Below, in pieces: positions 38,917 to 47,651 of a stretch of 64,000 bases of DNA. The stretch spans positions 2,327,662-2,391,661 of the forward strand of contig NZ_FOAF01000001.1 in NCBI RefSeq assembly GCF_900109575.1, written 5' to 3'. Source of the DNA: Olivibacter domesticus. Lineage in GTDB: Bacteria > Bacteroidota > Bacteroidia > Sphingobacteriales > Sphingobacteriaceae. The notes beneath the pieces were generated by a model. The model worked only from the letters and a program-made list of their open reading frames with translations. It had not been told where the DNA came from and did not search any database. The translations under genes and the position numbers were made by a program. Position 1 is the stretch's first letter. The number at the start of each line of letters is the position of its first letter.

Positions 38917-38944
38917 GCGTGAGGATAAATAAAAAAAAGAAACG

Positions 38945-39460
38945 ATGATTAGTTTACTAAGAACAATGGCACTCACCTTTCTGCATATGTTCAGAAAAAG
39001 AGAAACCATACAATACCCAGAGGAAAAGGTCGTACTCCATCCACGTTGGCGGGGAAGAATTGTCTTGACGCGCGATCCGGATATGGGCGAGCGCTGTGTT
39101 GGATGCTATTTATGTGCTGCGGCATGCCCGGTCGACTGTATTTCATTACAAGCGACCGAGGATGAGCATGGCCGGCGATACCCAGCTTTTTTCCGTATCA
39201 ATTTCTCGCGCTGCATCTTTTGTGGTTATTGCGAGGAGGCCTGCCCTACATACGCTATACAGTTAATTCCCGATTTTGAAATGGCTGAATATAACCGGCA
39301 GAACCTTGTTTATGAGAAAGAAGATTTGCTGATAGATGGACAAGGAAAATACCCTGGGTATAATTATTATAAAGTTGCCGGACTAGCAATAGGTGTAAAG
39401 GAAAAAGGCGAAGGCGACAATGAAGATCCACCAATTGACATACATAGCTTATTGCCTTAA
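38945..39460 (+). CDS. nuoI: NADH-quinone oxidoreductase subunit I
   Basis: This 171-residue ferredoxin-like subunit carries clusters N6a and N6b: C51, C54, C57, C61 ([12 protein letters not shown]) and C90, C93, C96, C100 ([12 protein letters not shown]). The start follows a purine-rich stretch just after the direct repeat. The stop is directly next to nuoJ. Confidence 0.97.
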   Translation: MISLLRTMALTFLHMFRKRETIQYPEEKVVLHPRWRGRIVLTRDPDMGERCVGCYLCAAACPVDCISLQATEDEHGRRYPAFFRINFSRCIFCGYCEEACPTYAIQLIPDFEMAEYNRQNLVYEKEDLLIDGQGKYPGYNYYKVAGLAIGVKEKGEGDNEDPPIDIHSLLP

Positions 39461-39461
39461 A

Positions 39462-39992
39462 ATGGATATTTTTTTCTACATAACCGCTTTTGTGACCTTG
39501 TTTTCTACGATCATGGTTATCACCCGACATAATCCGGTACATGCCCTGCTATACCTCGTTATTTCGTTGCTGTCTTTATCAGTAATCTTTTTCTTACTCG
39601 GCGCCCCCTTTGTGGCCTTGCTGGAAATCATCATCTATGCCGGAGCCATTATGGTGCTCTTCATTTTTGTGATTATGCTGTTAAATTTAGGAAAGGAAAC
39701 CGCCGCACAAGAAAAAGCATGGCTTAAACCAACCGTTTGGATTGGCCCAGTAATTTTGTCGACCATCCTTTTGGCTGAATTATTTTATTTGATCATCACC
39801 GCCCAACCACCGTCTTACAACCTGCAAACAGTAGATTCCAAAGCTGTCGCCATTTCCTTATTTACGCCCTACCTTATTGGGGTGGAGCTGGCAGCCATGT
39901 TATTAATGGCAGGTGTAGTGGGCGCGGCTCATATTGGGCAACAGAAAAAAACAGTTTTACACCGCTTTCTAAAAGAGGAGGAACCACAATGA
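39462..39992 (+). CDS. nuoJ: NADH-quinone oxidoreductase subunit J
   Basis: I chose the ATG at 39462 (176 residues), two bases after the nuoI stop, over an in-frame start at 39420 inside nuoI. The protein has five membrane helices with the NuoJ signature N-P-V-H-A-L-L-Y-L-V, L-L-G-A-P-F-V-A-L-L-E-I-I-I-Y-A-G-A-I-M-V-L-F (given in part). It overlaps nuoK by four bases. Confidence 0.96.
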   Translation: MDIFFYITAFVTLFSTIMVITRHNPVHALLYLVISLLSLSVIFFLLGAPFVALLEIIIYAGAIMVLFIFVIMLLNLGKETAAQEKAWLKPTVWIGPVILSTILLAELFYLIITAQPPSYNLQTVDSKAVAISLFTPYLIGVELAAMLLMAGVVGAAHIGQQKKTVLHRFLKEEEPQ

Positions 39993-40300
39993 ACACACCA
40001 ATAGCGATCGAAATAGTAATGCTACTTGCAGGTCTCCTGTTTGTACTCGGCATTGTAGGCGTTATCATCCGAAAGAACATCATTTTTATGCTGCTCTCCG
40101 TTGAAATTATGCTCAATGCCGCCGGTTTAGCTTTCATTGCAGCAGGCTCACGCTGGGCACAGCCTGATGGACAAGTGATGTTCATCTTTATCCTGGCAAT
40201 GGCAGCTGCAGAAGTTTCTGTTGGCCTAGCCCTCATTCTGCGGATTTATCACCAGCATAGATCACTGGATATTGACAAGTTAAAAGAAATGAAAGGATAG
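39989..40300 (+). CDS. nuoK: NADH-quinone oxidoreductase subunit K
   Basis: A 103-residue MrpC-like membrane subunit with three helices. The conserved glutamates of the proton path lie in S-V-E-I-M-L-N-A-A and A-A-A-E-V-S-V-G-L-A-L-I. Length matches E. coli NuoK (100). It starts within the nuoJ stop (ATGA) and is followed three bases later by nuoL. Confidence 0.97.
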   Translation: MNTPIAIEIVMLLAGLLFVLGIVGVIIRKNIIFMLLSVEIMLNAAGLAFIAAGSRWAQPDGQVMFIFILAMAAAEVSVGLALILRIYHQHRSLDIDKLKEMKG

Positions 40301-40303
40301 TAT

Positions 40304-42196
40304 ATGATGGATCACCTATTATGGCTCATACCTGCTTTTCCCCTTGTCGGTTTTATACTACTGGCATTGTGGGGTAAACATTTATCACGTTTTTGGACGG
40401 CCATAATTGGTGCAGGAAGCGTTAGTCTTTCGGCTATCCTAACGTTATTCATTGGCTTGAACTTTCTTAGCTCGACACCAGCAGACGGGCACTATTCTCA
40501 AACCTTATGGACCTGGTTCGAGGTGGCTACATTCATCCCAAAGATCACACTTTACCTAGACGCGTTATCGCTCGTTTTCGTTTTTGTCATCACTTTCATT
40601 GGCGCCCTCATTCATATCTATTCGGTGGCATTCATGGCGGCCGACAAAGATTATGCTCGCTTTTTTGCTTGTATGAACCTCTTTGTAGTTTCCATGCTCC
40701 TTCTCGTGTTGGCTGATAATTTATTGTTGCTGTATTTGGGATGGGAGGGTGTGGGCCTCTGCAGTTACCTGCTCATTGGCTTCTGGTATGAAAATCCAAG
40801 TAATGGCTACGCTGCCCGCAAAGCTTTTATCATTACCCGCATTGGAGACACAGCCATGGCCATTGGGCTTTTTGTGCTCTTCTACCAATTTGGCACCTTG
40901 TCAATCCCTGATATTTTAGCTTTAACCCCGACTACCTGGCATGAAGGAGCAACAATAACAACAGTCACCGCTCTCCTACTGCTTGCTGGGGGTGTCGGAA
41001 AATCAGCACAGTTGCCCTTACAAACCTGGTTACCTGATGCAATGGCCGGGCCATCACCTGTGAGTGCGCTCATTCATGCCGCTACCATGGTAACGGCAGG
41101 CGTATATCTTGTTGCCCGGATGCATGTTATTTTTCAGCTTTCGCCAATTGCACAAATGGTCGTCGCTGGCATCGGTGCAGCAACCTTACTCATCGCCGGT
41201 TTCAGCGCACTTACACAATATGATATTAAGCGGGTATTAGCCTATTCGACCATTAGTCAGATCGGTTATATGTTTCTGGCCTTAGGCTTGGGAGCCTGGA
41301 CAGCCGCTATCTTCCATTTTATGATTCACGCCTTTTTTAAAGCACTTTTATTTTTGGCCGCAGGCGCTGTAATAGAAGCATTAAATCATGAACACAATAT
41401 GTTCAGAATGGGTGGACTAAAAAGTAAGCTACCGGTTATCTTTTGGACTTTCCTTGTAGGATCGGCTTCCCTCGCCGCCCTGCCCATCATTAGCGCTGGG
41501 TTTTATAGTAAGGATCAGATTCTGTGGTATGCCTGGGCCAGTGAACATGGAAACACCACGCTCTGGTTAATTGCCTTGTTTGGTGCATTCCTAACAGCCG
41601 TTTATACCACCCGGATGCTCCTGCTTACGTTTTGGGGTGATGCAAAAACAGCGGTCAGTCATTATCCAAGCAAGCTCATGACCATCCCTTTAGCAATTTT
41701 GGCATTCTTTTCTCTTTTTGCGGGTTTTATTGAGCTTCCACATAATTTCGGGCACCTCACTCTTTTTTCCGATCTGCTACATCAAGTGCTGCCCGAAACT
41801 ATTTTAAAAGCTGGCATCCATGGAGAATTACTTTTTCAGCTATTGGCAATGCTAGTCACTTTTGGCGGAATTTATATGGCGTATATTCTCTGGTATAGAA
41901 AACCGCAGCTTACTGAGAAATTAAAGCAATCCGCACCACTCATACATCTTTATAGATTTTGGTTTTCGGGTTGGGGTTTTGATCAAGTTTATCAGGTATT
42001 ACTCGTAAAACCAGTCGTTTTTATTGCCAGCATCAACAAAAATGATGTGATCGATAAATTTTATCAAGGAATTGCGATCCTGATGGTTCGCCTTAACAGA
42101 GCGCTATCCTTTACACAGTCGGGATCACTTAGGTGGTATATTATTGGGTTGGTTGTAGGTGCCATCCTCATATTAAGCATACAAGTAATATTATGA
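40304..42196 (+). CDS. nuoL: NADH-quinone oxidoreductase subunit L
   Basis: This 630-residue antiporter-like subunit is the distal proton pump. Visible are Y-L-G-W-E-G-V-G-L-C-S-Y-L-L-I-G-F-W, G-G-V-G-K-S-A-Q-L-P-L-Q-T-W-L-P-D-A-M (given in part), and the lateral helix at the C-terminus (about 530-630). Its TGA overlaps the ATG of nuoM. Confidence 0.97.
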   Translation: MMDHLLWLIPAFPLVGFILLALWGKHLSRFWTAIIGAGSVSLSAILTLFIGLNFLSSTPADGHYSQTLWTWFEVATFIPKITLYLDALSLVFVFVITFIGALIHIYSVAFMAADKDYARFFACMNLFVVSMLLLVLADNLLLLYLGWEGVGLCSYLLIGFWYENPSNGYAARKAFIITRIGDTAMAIGLFVLFYQFGTLSIPDILALTPTTWHEGATITTVTALLLLAGGVGKSAQLPLQTWLPDAMAGPSPVSALIHAATMVTAGVYLVARMHVIFQLSPIAQMVVAGIGAATLLIAGFSALTQYDIKRVLAYSTISQIGYMFLALGLGAWTAAIFHFMIHAFFKALLFLAAGAVIEALNHEHNMFRMGGLKSKLPVIFWTFLVGSASLAALPIISAGFYSKDQILWYAWASEHGNTTLWLIALFGAFLTAVYTTRMLLLTFWGDAKTAVSHYPSKLMTIPLAILAFFSLFAGFIELPHNFGHLTLFSDLLHQVLPETILKAGIHGELLFQLLAMLVTFGGIYMAYILWYRKPQLTEKLKQSAPLIHLYRFWFSGWGFDQVYQVLLVKPVVFIASINKNDVIDKFYQGIAILMVRLNRALSFTQSGSLRWYIIGLVVGAILILSIQVIL

Positions 42197-43791
42197 TACT
42201 CGTTTATCTCATCGGCTTATTAATGGGAGGAGGTGTACTTGCACTCCTAATGGGACAATGGAATAATAGCTTGCCCAAATGGATTGCGCTTTGCACCGTG
42301 TCCACTGGCTTTATCTTATTGCTTTCTTTCTGGATCGATCAATCCCGCATAATGAATACCCTTCTTCCCGAAACGTGGATGATGGAATATAGGCATGACT
42401 GGATCTCCACTTTTGGGATTAGTTTTCATTTAGCCATTGATGGCTTAAGTCTTTTATTATTGGTGTTGACTTTTTTCCTCGGAATCTTAGCGGTATTATG
42501 TTCATGGAAAGAGGTGAAGGAACGTATAGGTTTCTATCATTTCAATTTATTATGGATATTGGCTGGAATCTCGGGTGTATTCATGGCGATGGATCTGTTC
42601 CTGTTTTATTTCTTCTGGGAAGTCATGCTCATTCCCATGTATTTCTTAATTGGTATATGGGGAAGTGAAAATCGCGAATATGCAGCCTACAAATTTTTTA
42701 TCTTCACACAGGCCAGCGGCCTGCTGATGCTCTTGGCTATATTAGGTATTTATTTTATTCACGGCAGTAATACCGGCAATTATACCTTCAACTATTTCGA
42801 ATTACTGGGGTCGGATATTGCACCAAACGTAGCTTTTTGGTTAATGCTCGGCTTTATGGTTGCTTTTGTCGTGAAATTACCGATCGTGCCTTTCCATTCT
42901 TGGCTACCGGATGCACATAGTGAGGCACCTACCGCTGGCAGTTTAATACTAGCTGGATTACTCTTAAAAACAGGTGCTTACGGCATATTAAGATTTGTGT
43001 TACCCTTGTTTCCGGGCGCGGCACAATTGGTAGCGCCATGGGCGATGCTGCTCGGAGTGATTGGCATTATTTACGGAGCCATCCTTGCCTATTCACAGAC
43101 CGATCTTAAACGCCTGATAGCTTATACTAGTGTGAGCCATATGGGCTTTATAATGCTAGGTATTTTTGCATTTAATGAATTGGCCTTACAGGGTGTGGTG
43201 ATGCAGCTGGTTACTCATGCAATAAGTACCGGTGCATTGTTTATCATGGCAGGAATGCTGAAAGAGCGTTTGCATACCCGCGACCTCAGGCTGATGGGCG
43301 GATTGTGGACTCAAATGCCACAAATGGGAGCCTCAGCTATATTGTTAGCCATGGCATCCTTAGGCTTACCTGGCTTGGGCAATTTCATTGCCGAGTTCCT
43401 TATTTTATTAGGAGCTTTTAAAGCCAACGTGTGGCTTACTATTCTAGCTACATGCGGCCTGATTTTTTCTGCCATTTATTCCTTACGATTAATCCAGCAA
43501 GTTTTTTTGGGAGCATCAAAAAACCTCGATCCAATTCAAGATTTTTCATGGCGGGAAATAACCCTGATGGCCTCGCTTCTATTGTCTATCATATGGCTGG
43601 GTTTATATCCGCAACCTGTGATCAATACAGTCCGACCAACGATCAAGAAATTAGAGGAGCTGTTCTTAATCGAAAAAGAATATGGACATATTTTGATCAA
43701 TAACAAGCGAATTGATTCGCTTCCTGAAAAAAATGTCCGACAAGTAAAGACCGAACTAGTACCTTCAAACACACATAGCTATGTTAGGTAA
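42193..43791 (+). CDS. nuoM: NADH-quinone oxidoreductase subunit M
   Basis: I chose the ATG at 42193 that overlaps the nuoL stop; the longer frame from 42133 lies inside nuoL. The 532-residue protein is an antiporter-like proton-pumping subunit (F-F-W-E-V-M-L-I-P-M-Y, L-P-I-V-P-F-H-S-W-L-P-D-A-H). It is longer than E. coli NuoM (509), chiefly by a polar C-terminal tail of about 40 residues that also overlaps the nuoN start by 11 bases. Confidence 0.96.
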   Translation: MILVYLIGLLMGGGVLALLMGQWNNSLPKWIALCTVSTGFILLLSFWIDQSRIMNTLLPETWMMEYRHDWISTFGISFHLAIDGLSLLLLVLTFFLGILAVLCSWKEVKERIGFYHFNLLWILAGISGVFMAMDLFLFYFFWEVMLIPMYFLIGIWGSENREYAAYKFFIFTQASGLLMLLAILGIYFIHGSNTGNYTFNYFELLGSDIAPNVAFWLMLGFMVAFVVKLPIVPFHSWLPDAHSEAPTAGSLILAGLLLKTGAYGILRFVLPLFPGAAQLVAPWAMLLGVIGIIYGAILAYSQTDLKRLIAYTSVSHMGFIMLGIFAFNELALQGVVMQLVTHAISTGALFIMAGMLKERLHTRDLRLMGGLWTQMPQMGASAILLAMASLGLPGLGNFIAEFLILLGAFKANVWLTILATCGLIFSAIYSLRLIQQVFLGASKNLDPIQDFSWREITLMASLLLSIIWLGLYPQPVINTVRPTIKKLEELFLIEKEYGHILINNKRIDSLPEKNVRQVKTELVPSNTHSYVR

Positions 43792-45220
43792 CAATTTTAT
43801 AGCGCTCTCTCCATTACTATTACTTGCCGGCTCTTCCGTGCTGATTATGCTTCTTATTGCGCTTAAACTTAGTCATCGTACCATCCAGTTCGCTAGTTTA
43901 TTCTTATTTGTCCTTGCATTTTCTTCGCTTTTTTATGCGCATGACCTATTTTCCCATCCTATTGAACCATTATTGATTGTTGATCGGTTCTCCTTATTCA
44001 TCATGGGACTCATCATTTTTTCAGGCTTGATAGTCAACATTCTTTCCTATATCTACTTTGAAGAAAAAGAAGAAAGTCCAAAGGAATACTACGTACTGCT
44101 TTTTCTATGTACACTCGGCGCCTGCGTTTTAGCAGTCAGCAAGCATTTTATCTCTCTATTTTTGGGTCTTGAAATCCTGACGGTAGGCTTATATGGGTTG
44201 ATTGCCTATTTGAGAGCTAGGCATTACAACATTGAGGCTGGCATTAAGTACCTTATATTAGCAGCATTCTCTTCTGCTTTTCTTCTCTTTGGTATGGCCT
44301 TGATTTACCTTCAAACAGGCAGCATGGAATTTCTGACTATTGGGCAAAGTTTGCATTCCCTAACTTCGCTGCCGCCGCTGTTTCTCACCGGTTTAGGATT
44401 GATGCTCGTAGGAATAGGATTTAAGCTGGCAGTTGTTCCTTTCCATATGTGGACCGCCGACATCTACCAAGGAGCGCCTACACCCGTTACCGGCTTCATT
44501 GCCACTGTTTCAAAGGGCGGGGTCTTGGCGGTGCTTCTTCGTTTTTTTATTGAAATCGATGGATTTCGATTCAAAACCCTCATGCTTATACTTATCAGTA
44601 TTGCCGTGGTATCTATGATCATTGGCAATCTCCTTGCGCTACAGCAAAAGAATGTGAAGCGTATCCTCGCCTATTCATCCATTGCGCATCTCGGCTATTT
44701 GCTCGTGGCTCTTATCCCCGGTAGCACCATGAGTCTTCAATCTGTTTGTTTTTATCTAGTGGTCTACGTTATAACGATCCTTACCGCTTTCGGCATCCTG
44801 ATCATTTTGTCAACTAAGGAGAACGATGCCGACGATATTGAAAGCTATAAAGGGTTGTTCTGGAAACATCCGCTACTCGCCTGCATTTTTAGCGTAGCAC
44901 TACTTTCACTTGCAGGGATACCACTTACGGCGGGTTTCGTTGGTAAATTCCTCATACTTGCCGCAAACTTACAGGCAGGTTTTTGGTTAACTGCCTTCGT
45001 ACTAGTCATCAGCAGTGTGATAGGTCTGTACTATTATTTGCGAATTATCAGCAAGATGTTCTCCGGACGAGGGGGTGTGCTGCTCAAAGAGAAAAGAGCT
45101 TATCCAATTTTTTATTTGATTAGTGTGATCGTTTTACTGACGCTGACTTTATTTATTATTCTATTCGGAACCTATCCTTCCGGATTGATGTATTTTGTAG
45201 CTTATTTTCAGTTCAAATGA
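43781..45220 (+). CDS. nuoN: NADH-quinone oxidoreductase subunit N
   Basis: The last complex I gene encodes 479 residues (485 in E. coli). Antiporter-like signatures are V-P-F-H-M-W-T-A-D-I-Y-Q-G-A-P-T-P-V-T and L-A-Y-S-S-I-A-H-L-G-Y. It starts 11 bases before the nuoM stop. No clear terminator is seen in the 100 bases after it; the next gene is convergent. Confidence 0.96.
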   Translation: MLGNNFIALSPLLLLAGSSVLIMLLIALKLSHRTIQFASLFLFVLAFSSLFYAHDLFSHPIEPLLIVDRFSLFIMGLIIFSGLIVNILSYIYFEEKEESPKEYYVLLFLCTLGACVLAVSKHFISLFLGLEILTVGLYGLIAYLRARHYNIEAGIKYLILAAFSSAFLLFGMALIYLQTGSMEFLTIGQSLHSLTSLPPLFLTGLGLMLVGIGFKLAVVPFHMWTADIYQGAPTPVTGFIATVSKGGVLAVLLRFFIEIDGFRFKTLMLILISIAVVSMIIGNLLALQQKNVKRILAYSSIAHLGYLLVALIPGSTMSLQSVCFYLVVYVITILTAFGILIILSTKENDADDIESYKGLFWKHPLLACIFSVALLSLAGIPLTAGFVGKFLILAANLQAGFWLTAFVLVISSVIGLYYYLRIISKMFSGRGGVLLKEKRAYPIFYLISVIVLLTLTLFIILFGTYPSGLMYFVAYFQFK

Positions 45221-45322
45221 TTTTTGTTGATTACCAACGCATTTATTTCTATCGTTGTCTATATTTTATTAAAGTTCTTCGCAAAAAAATCTTTCTCCTG
45301 TACTTTACAACCAATAAATTCT

Positions 45323-46072
45323 TTACTTGCTAACATCGCTTTCTCGGAACAATTTCACTGTGTAGTCCAATAACGCCTTATCTCCCAATTCTCCATGCCC
45401 CGGAATTACAACTTCTGTGTCAGGATATTTCTCTTTAATCTTTATTACTGTTTCCGACCAATCATTCACATTTGCATCTTCCAAATTACCCTTTCCAGCA
45501 TCTATTTCTTTGATAAGGCAACCACCAAACATTATTTTCTCGCTCGGAAAGTACCCAATGATATTATCTTTCGTATGCCCCTCGCCATTAAACTCCGCCA
45601 TTACTTCTTTGCTGTCAACGTTAAGTTTAAGTAAACGATCAAAGCCATTCTTTGGGGTTGGATAGTTCTTCGATTTGGCTGTCGCTATGGTTCGATTTAA
45701 GGCATAAGAGGGAATCCCTTGTTCGTGGAACGCTCCTAGTCCTCCTAGGCAATCGAAATGAAAATGAGTTGGAATAATCGCTTTTACTTTACAATCCAAG
45801 CTGTCCTTAACCCAGCTTATCAGCTCCATGGAAGTAGCATCATCAACAGGTGTATCAAAAATAATGGCTTCTTTCCCATCAAAAACAATCATCCCATTGC
45901 ATGGCACTTTGCCAAAATCCTCCGTTTCTAAAAACGTTGTATGCTGGTAAACATGATCTTTTACTTTTTTTATGATAATATGATCAGTGGTGTAGCTTTT
46001 GTCAGATAGTTGAGCTGACTTACAGCCAAAAAAGAGCAACGTAAGACTTAAAAAAAGAACTTGTTTTATCAT
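45323..46072 (-). CDS. Subclass B1 metallo-beta-lactamase (probable lipoprotein)
   Basis: This 249-residue enzyme would hydrolyse penicillins, cephalosporins and carbapenems with two zinc ions. All B1 ligands are present: H103, H105 and D107 in T-H-F-H-F-D-C-L-G-G-L, H166 in G-E-G-H-T-K-D-N, C185 in M-F-G-G-C-L-I-K, and H226 in I-P-G-H-G. The N-terminus has a hydrophobic signal ending at F-F-G-C with Cys17, so it may be a lipid-anchored enzyme. B1 enzymes of this type are chromosomal in several Flavobacteriia and Sphingobacteriia (BlaB, IND, PEDO types). It is monocistronic with no mobile element nearby. Closest named allele cannot be given without a search. Confidence 0.9.
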   Translation of the reverse strand: MIKQVLFLSLTLLFFGCKSAQLSDKSYTTDHIIIKKVKDHVYQHTTFLETEDFGKVPCNGMIVFDGKEAIIFDTPVDDATSMELISWVKDSLDCKVKAIIPTHFHFDCLGGLGAFHEQGIPSYALNRTIATAKSKNYPTPKNGFDRLLKLNVDSKEVMAEFNGEGHTKDNIIGYFPSEKIMFGGCLIKEIDAGKGNLEDANVNDWSETVIKIKEKYPDTEVVIPGHGELGDKALLDYTVKLFRESDVSK

Positions 46073-46288
46073 AAAGGATTTCTTATTAAGAGATTATATA
46101 AAAATAAACGAACAGTGCCCCCATTAAACATATGCTGCAAGTTATAAAATGTAGGTTGAAATTCAGTAACAAAAAAAAATAAAGCCTCATCTCTTCACAA
46201 CGTTTTTCATAAAAGGCAATATTTCCGTAAAATTGGTATATTTACGTAAAAGCTCCACCAATCAGGAATAATCTTAGCCCCCGAAATT

Positions 46289-47125
46289 ATGTACATTTTT
46301 ATACAACATTGGTCATTCAAGCGAAAACTTCCGAAGCAAACTTTTGCAGCTGCGCTAGTTACTCTTCTATTCACCAACCTCACATGTATTGCTCAAGTAG
46401 ATAGTAATTTCCATATCTATTTGTTAATGGGACAATCTAATATGTCAGGACGAGGCGTGATAACAGCTAAATTTAAAGAAGCACCAAGCAATAGAATTTT
46501 GAGCTTAGATAAAGAAGGGCAATGGATAATTGCCAAACATCCTTTACACTTTGATAAGGCAATTGCTGGTGTAGGACCTGGGTTGATGTTCGCACAGGAG
46601 ATGCTAAAGAGCACCGGCAAGGAGGTGAAGATTGGCTTAGTTCCTTGCGCTGTTGGTGGAACCTCGATCAACAAATGGCGAACAGGGGCATACGATACCA
46701 GAACAAATACCCACCCTTATGATGATGCCCTTGTACGGATCAAGCGAGCGATGCAAAGTGGTATTATTAAAGGAGTTATTTGGCATCAGGGGGAAAGTGA
46801 TCAGCATGACGTGCGTGATTATCTACCAAAGCTGAAGGAACTTGTTAGCAATATTCGCACATTAGTACAAAATCCGAGTCTACCTTTCGTTGTAGGAGAA
46901 TTAGGACGATATAATGATGCTTATGAGGCTATTAATATGGAAATCCGCCAAGTAAAAACCCAACTACCTGTAATAGATGTCGTTTCTACAAGAGGCCTAA
47001 AAGACATTGGCGATCATACTCATTTCGATAGTATATCTGCTACGAAATTAGGAAAAAGATATGCGGCGGCGATGAATAAACAAAACAGACTGCTTGCCAA
47101 GAAAGGCAAGCAGTCACTACCGTGA
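46289..47125 (+). CDS. Secreted SASA-domain carbohydrate esterase (CE6/sialate O-acetylesterase-like)
   Basis: This 278-residue protein has a signal peptide ending near C-I-A-Q and an SGNH-type esterase domain. The nucleophile is S50 in L-L-M-G-Q-S-N-M-S-G; other blocks are C-A-V-G-G-T-S-I-N-K-W, I-W-H-Q-G-E-S-D and a late D-H-T-H-F-D-S carrying the His-Asp. Family members remove acetyl groups from xylan or sialic acids. Substrate cannot be told. It stands alone, divergent from the beta-lactamase. The 3' end holds a 9-bp stem (47090-47113) inside the coding sequence. Confidence 0.88.
   Translation: MYIFIQHWSFKRKLPKQTFAAALVTLLFTNLTCIAQVDSNFHIYLLMGQSNMSGRGVITAKFKEAPSNRILSLDKEGQWIIAKHPLHFDKAIAGVGPGLMFAQEMLKSTGKEVKIGLVPCAVGGTSINKWRTGAYDTRTNTHPYDDALVRIKRAMQSGIIKGVIWHQGESDQHDVRDYLPKLKELVSNIRTLVQNPSLPFVVGELGRYNDAYEAINMEIRQVKTQLPVIDVVSTRGLKDIGDHTHFDSISATKLGKRYAAAMNKQNRLLAKKGKQSLP
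47090..47113. repeat. Perfect hairpin at the 3' end of the esterase gene
   Basis: CTGCTTGCC and GGCAAGCAG pair around AAGAAA within the last codons. There is no T run after the stem, so any terminator role is weak. Confidence 0.45.
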
Positions 47126-47651
47126 TCGTGTATCCAACCGTAATCCTTAGGTAGGTTCTTCAATTTAAGGCTCAAACAATAAACCGTAAAACGCTATGCA
47201 TCTCACGATTTACCATCTTCTTAAATCCAGCAACTCAACACAATATACATTGTGTTAACATTTGCAGCTAAAGTCCATAAACTCACCTAACGTCTACAGA
47301 AATTTTCAGCTATCAATTGAGATTCAAAACTACCCTAAAATATTTTTTTCAACAATCCCTGAAAACAGCGATTATTCCTAGTGTTCATTATCTTATACTT
47401 TAACAGAGAAAAAATGTTCTGTGCGCGCCTATGTTCATCCTAATCGGGACCATCCATAGGAAGAAGCCATGCTTACACTTGCCAAAAAAATAACTGAGAT
47501 GCTCGATCGGCAACTCGAAATTGACACAACAGCCATATTACTTCTGTATAGTATCATTTCATCGACTTTTTGTATCTAAAACTCAAATCATTACCTATTT
47601 TTAAGCTTTTCTCTTTATCTTTCACGATCGTTTGTTTCAATTTATACATTC
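47126..47651. other. Intergenic region upstream of the galactonate operon
   Basis: About 526 bases without a supported gene. I see a perfect 20-base palindrome at 47237-47256 and a small 36-codon frame at 47469-47579 that I do not accept as a gene. A TATCTTTC box near 47615 may be part of the promoter of the lactonase-like gene. Confidence 0.5.
47237..47256. promoter_or_regulatory. 20-base palindrome, possible operator of the galactonate genes
   Basis: AACACAAT-ATAC-ATTGTGTT is a perfect inverted repeat of 8-bp arms. Its size suits a dimeric GntR- or LacI-type regulator, but it lies about 400 bases upstream of the first gene and no regulator gene is present nearby. Confidence 0.35.

Larger units (their letters stand above)
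38419..38944. other. Repeat-like non-coding insert between nuoH and nuoI
   Basis: About 526 bases separate two genes that are normally adjacent. The left end has a perfect 11-bp hairpin (38429-38456) and the right end a 20-base direct repeat and a related hairpin-like unit. Both ends share the pattern T-T-T-G-G-T followed by an A/T-rich stem. Frames inside have no recognisable protein. I read it as a family of intergenic repeats that inserted into the operon, which a genome-wide search could test. Confidence 0.5.

Noticed and set aside
38650-39009. Minus-strand frame of 119 codons in the nuoH-nuoI gap
   Set aside because: No family resemblance, runs through hairpins and direct repeats and into nuoI; better explained as repeat-like non-coding DNA.
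47469-47579. 36-codon frame upstream of the galactonate operon
   Set aside because: Short, no ribosome site or conserved feature seen; chance frame is as likely.
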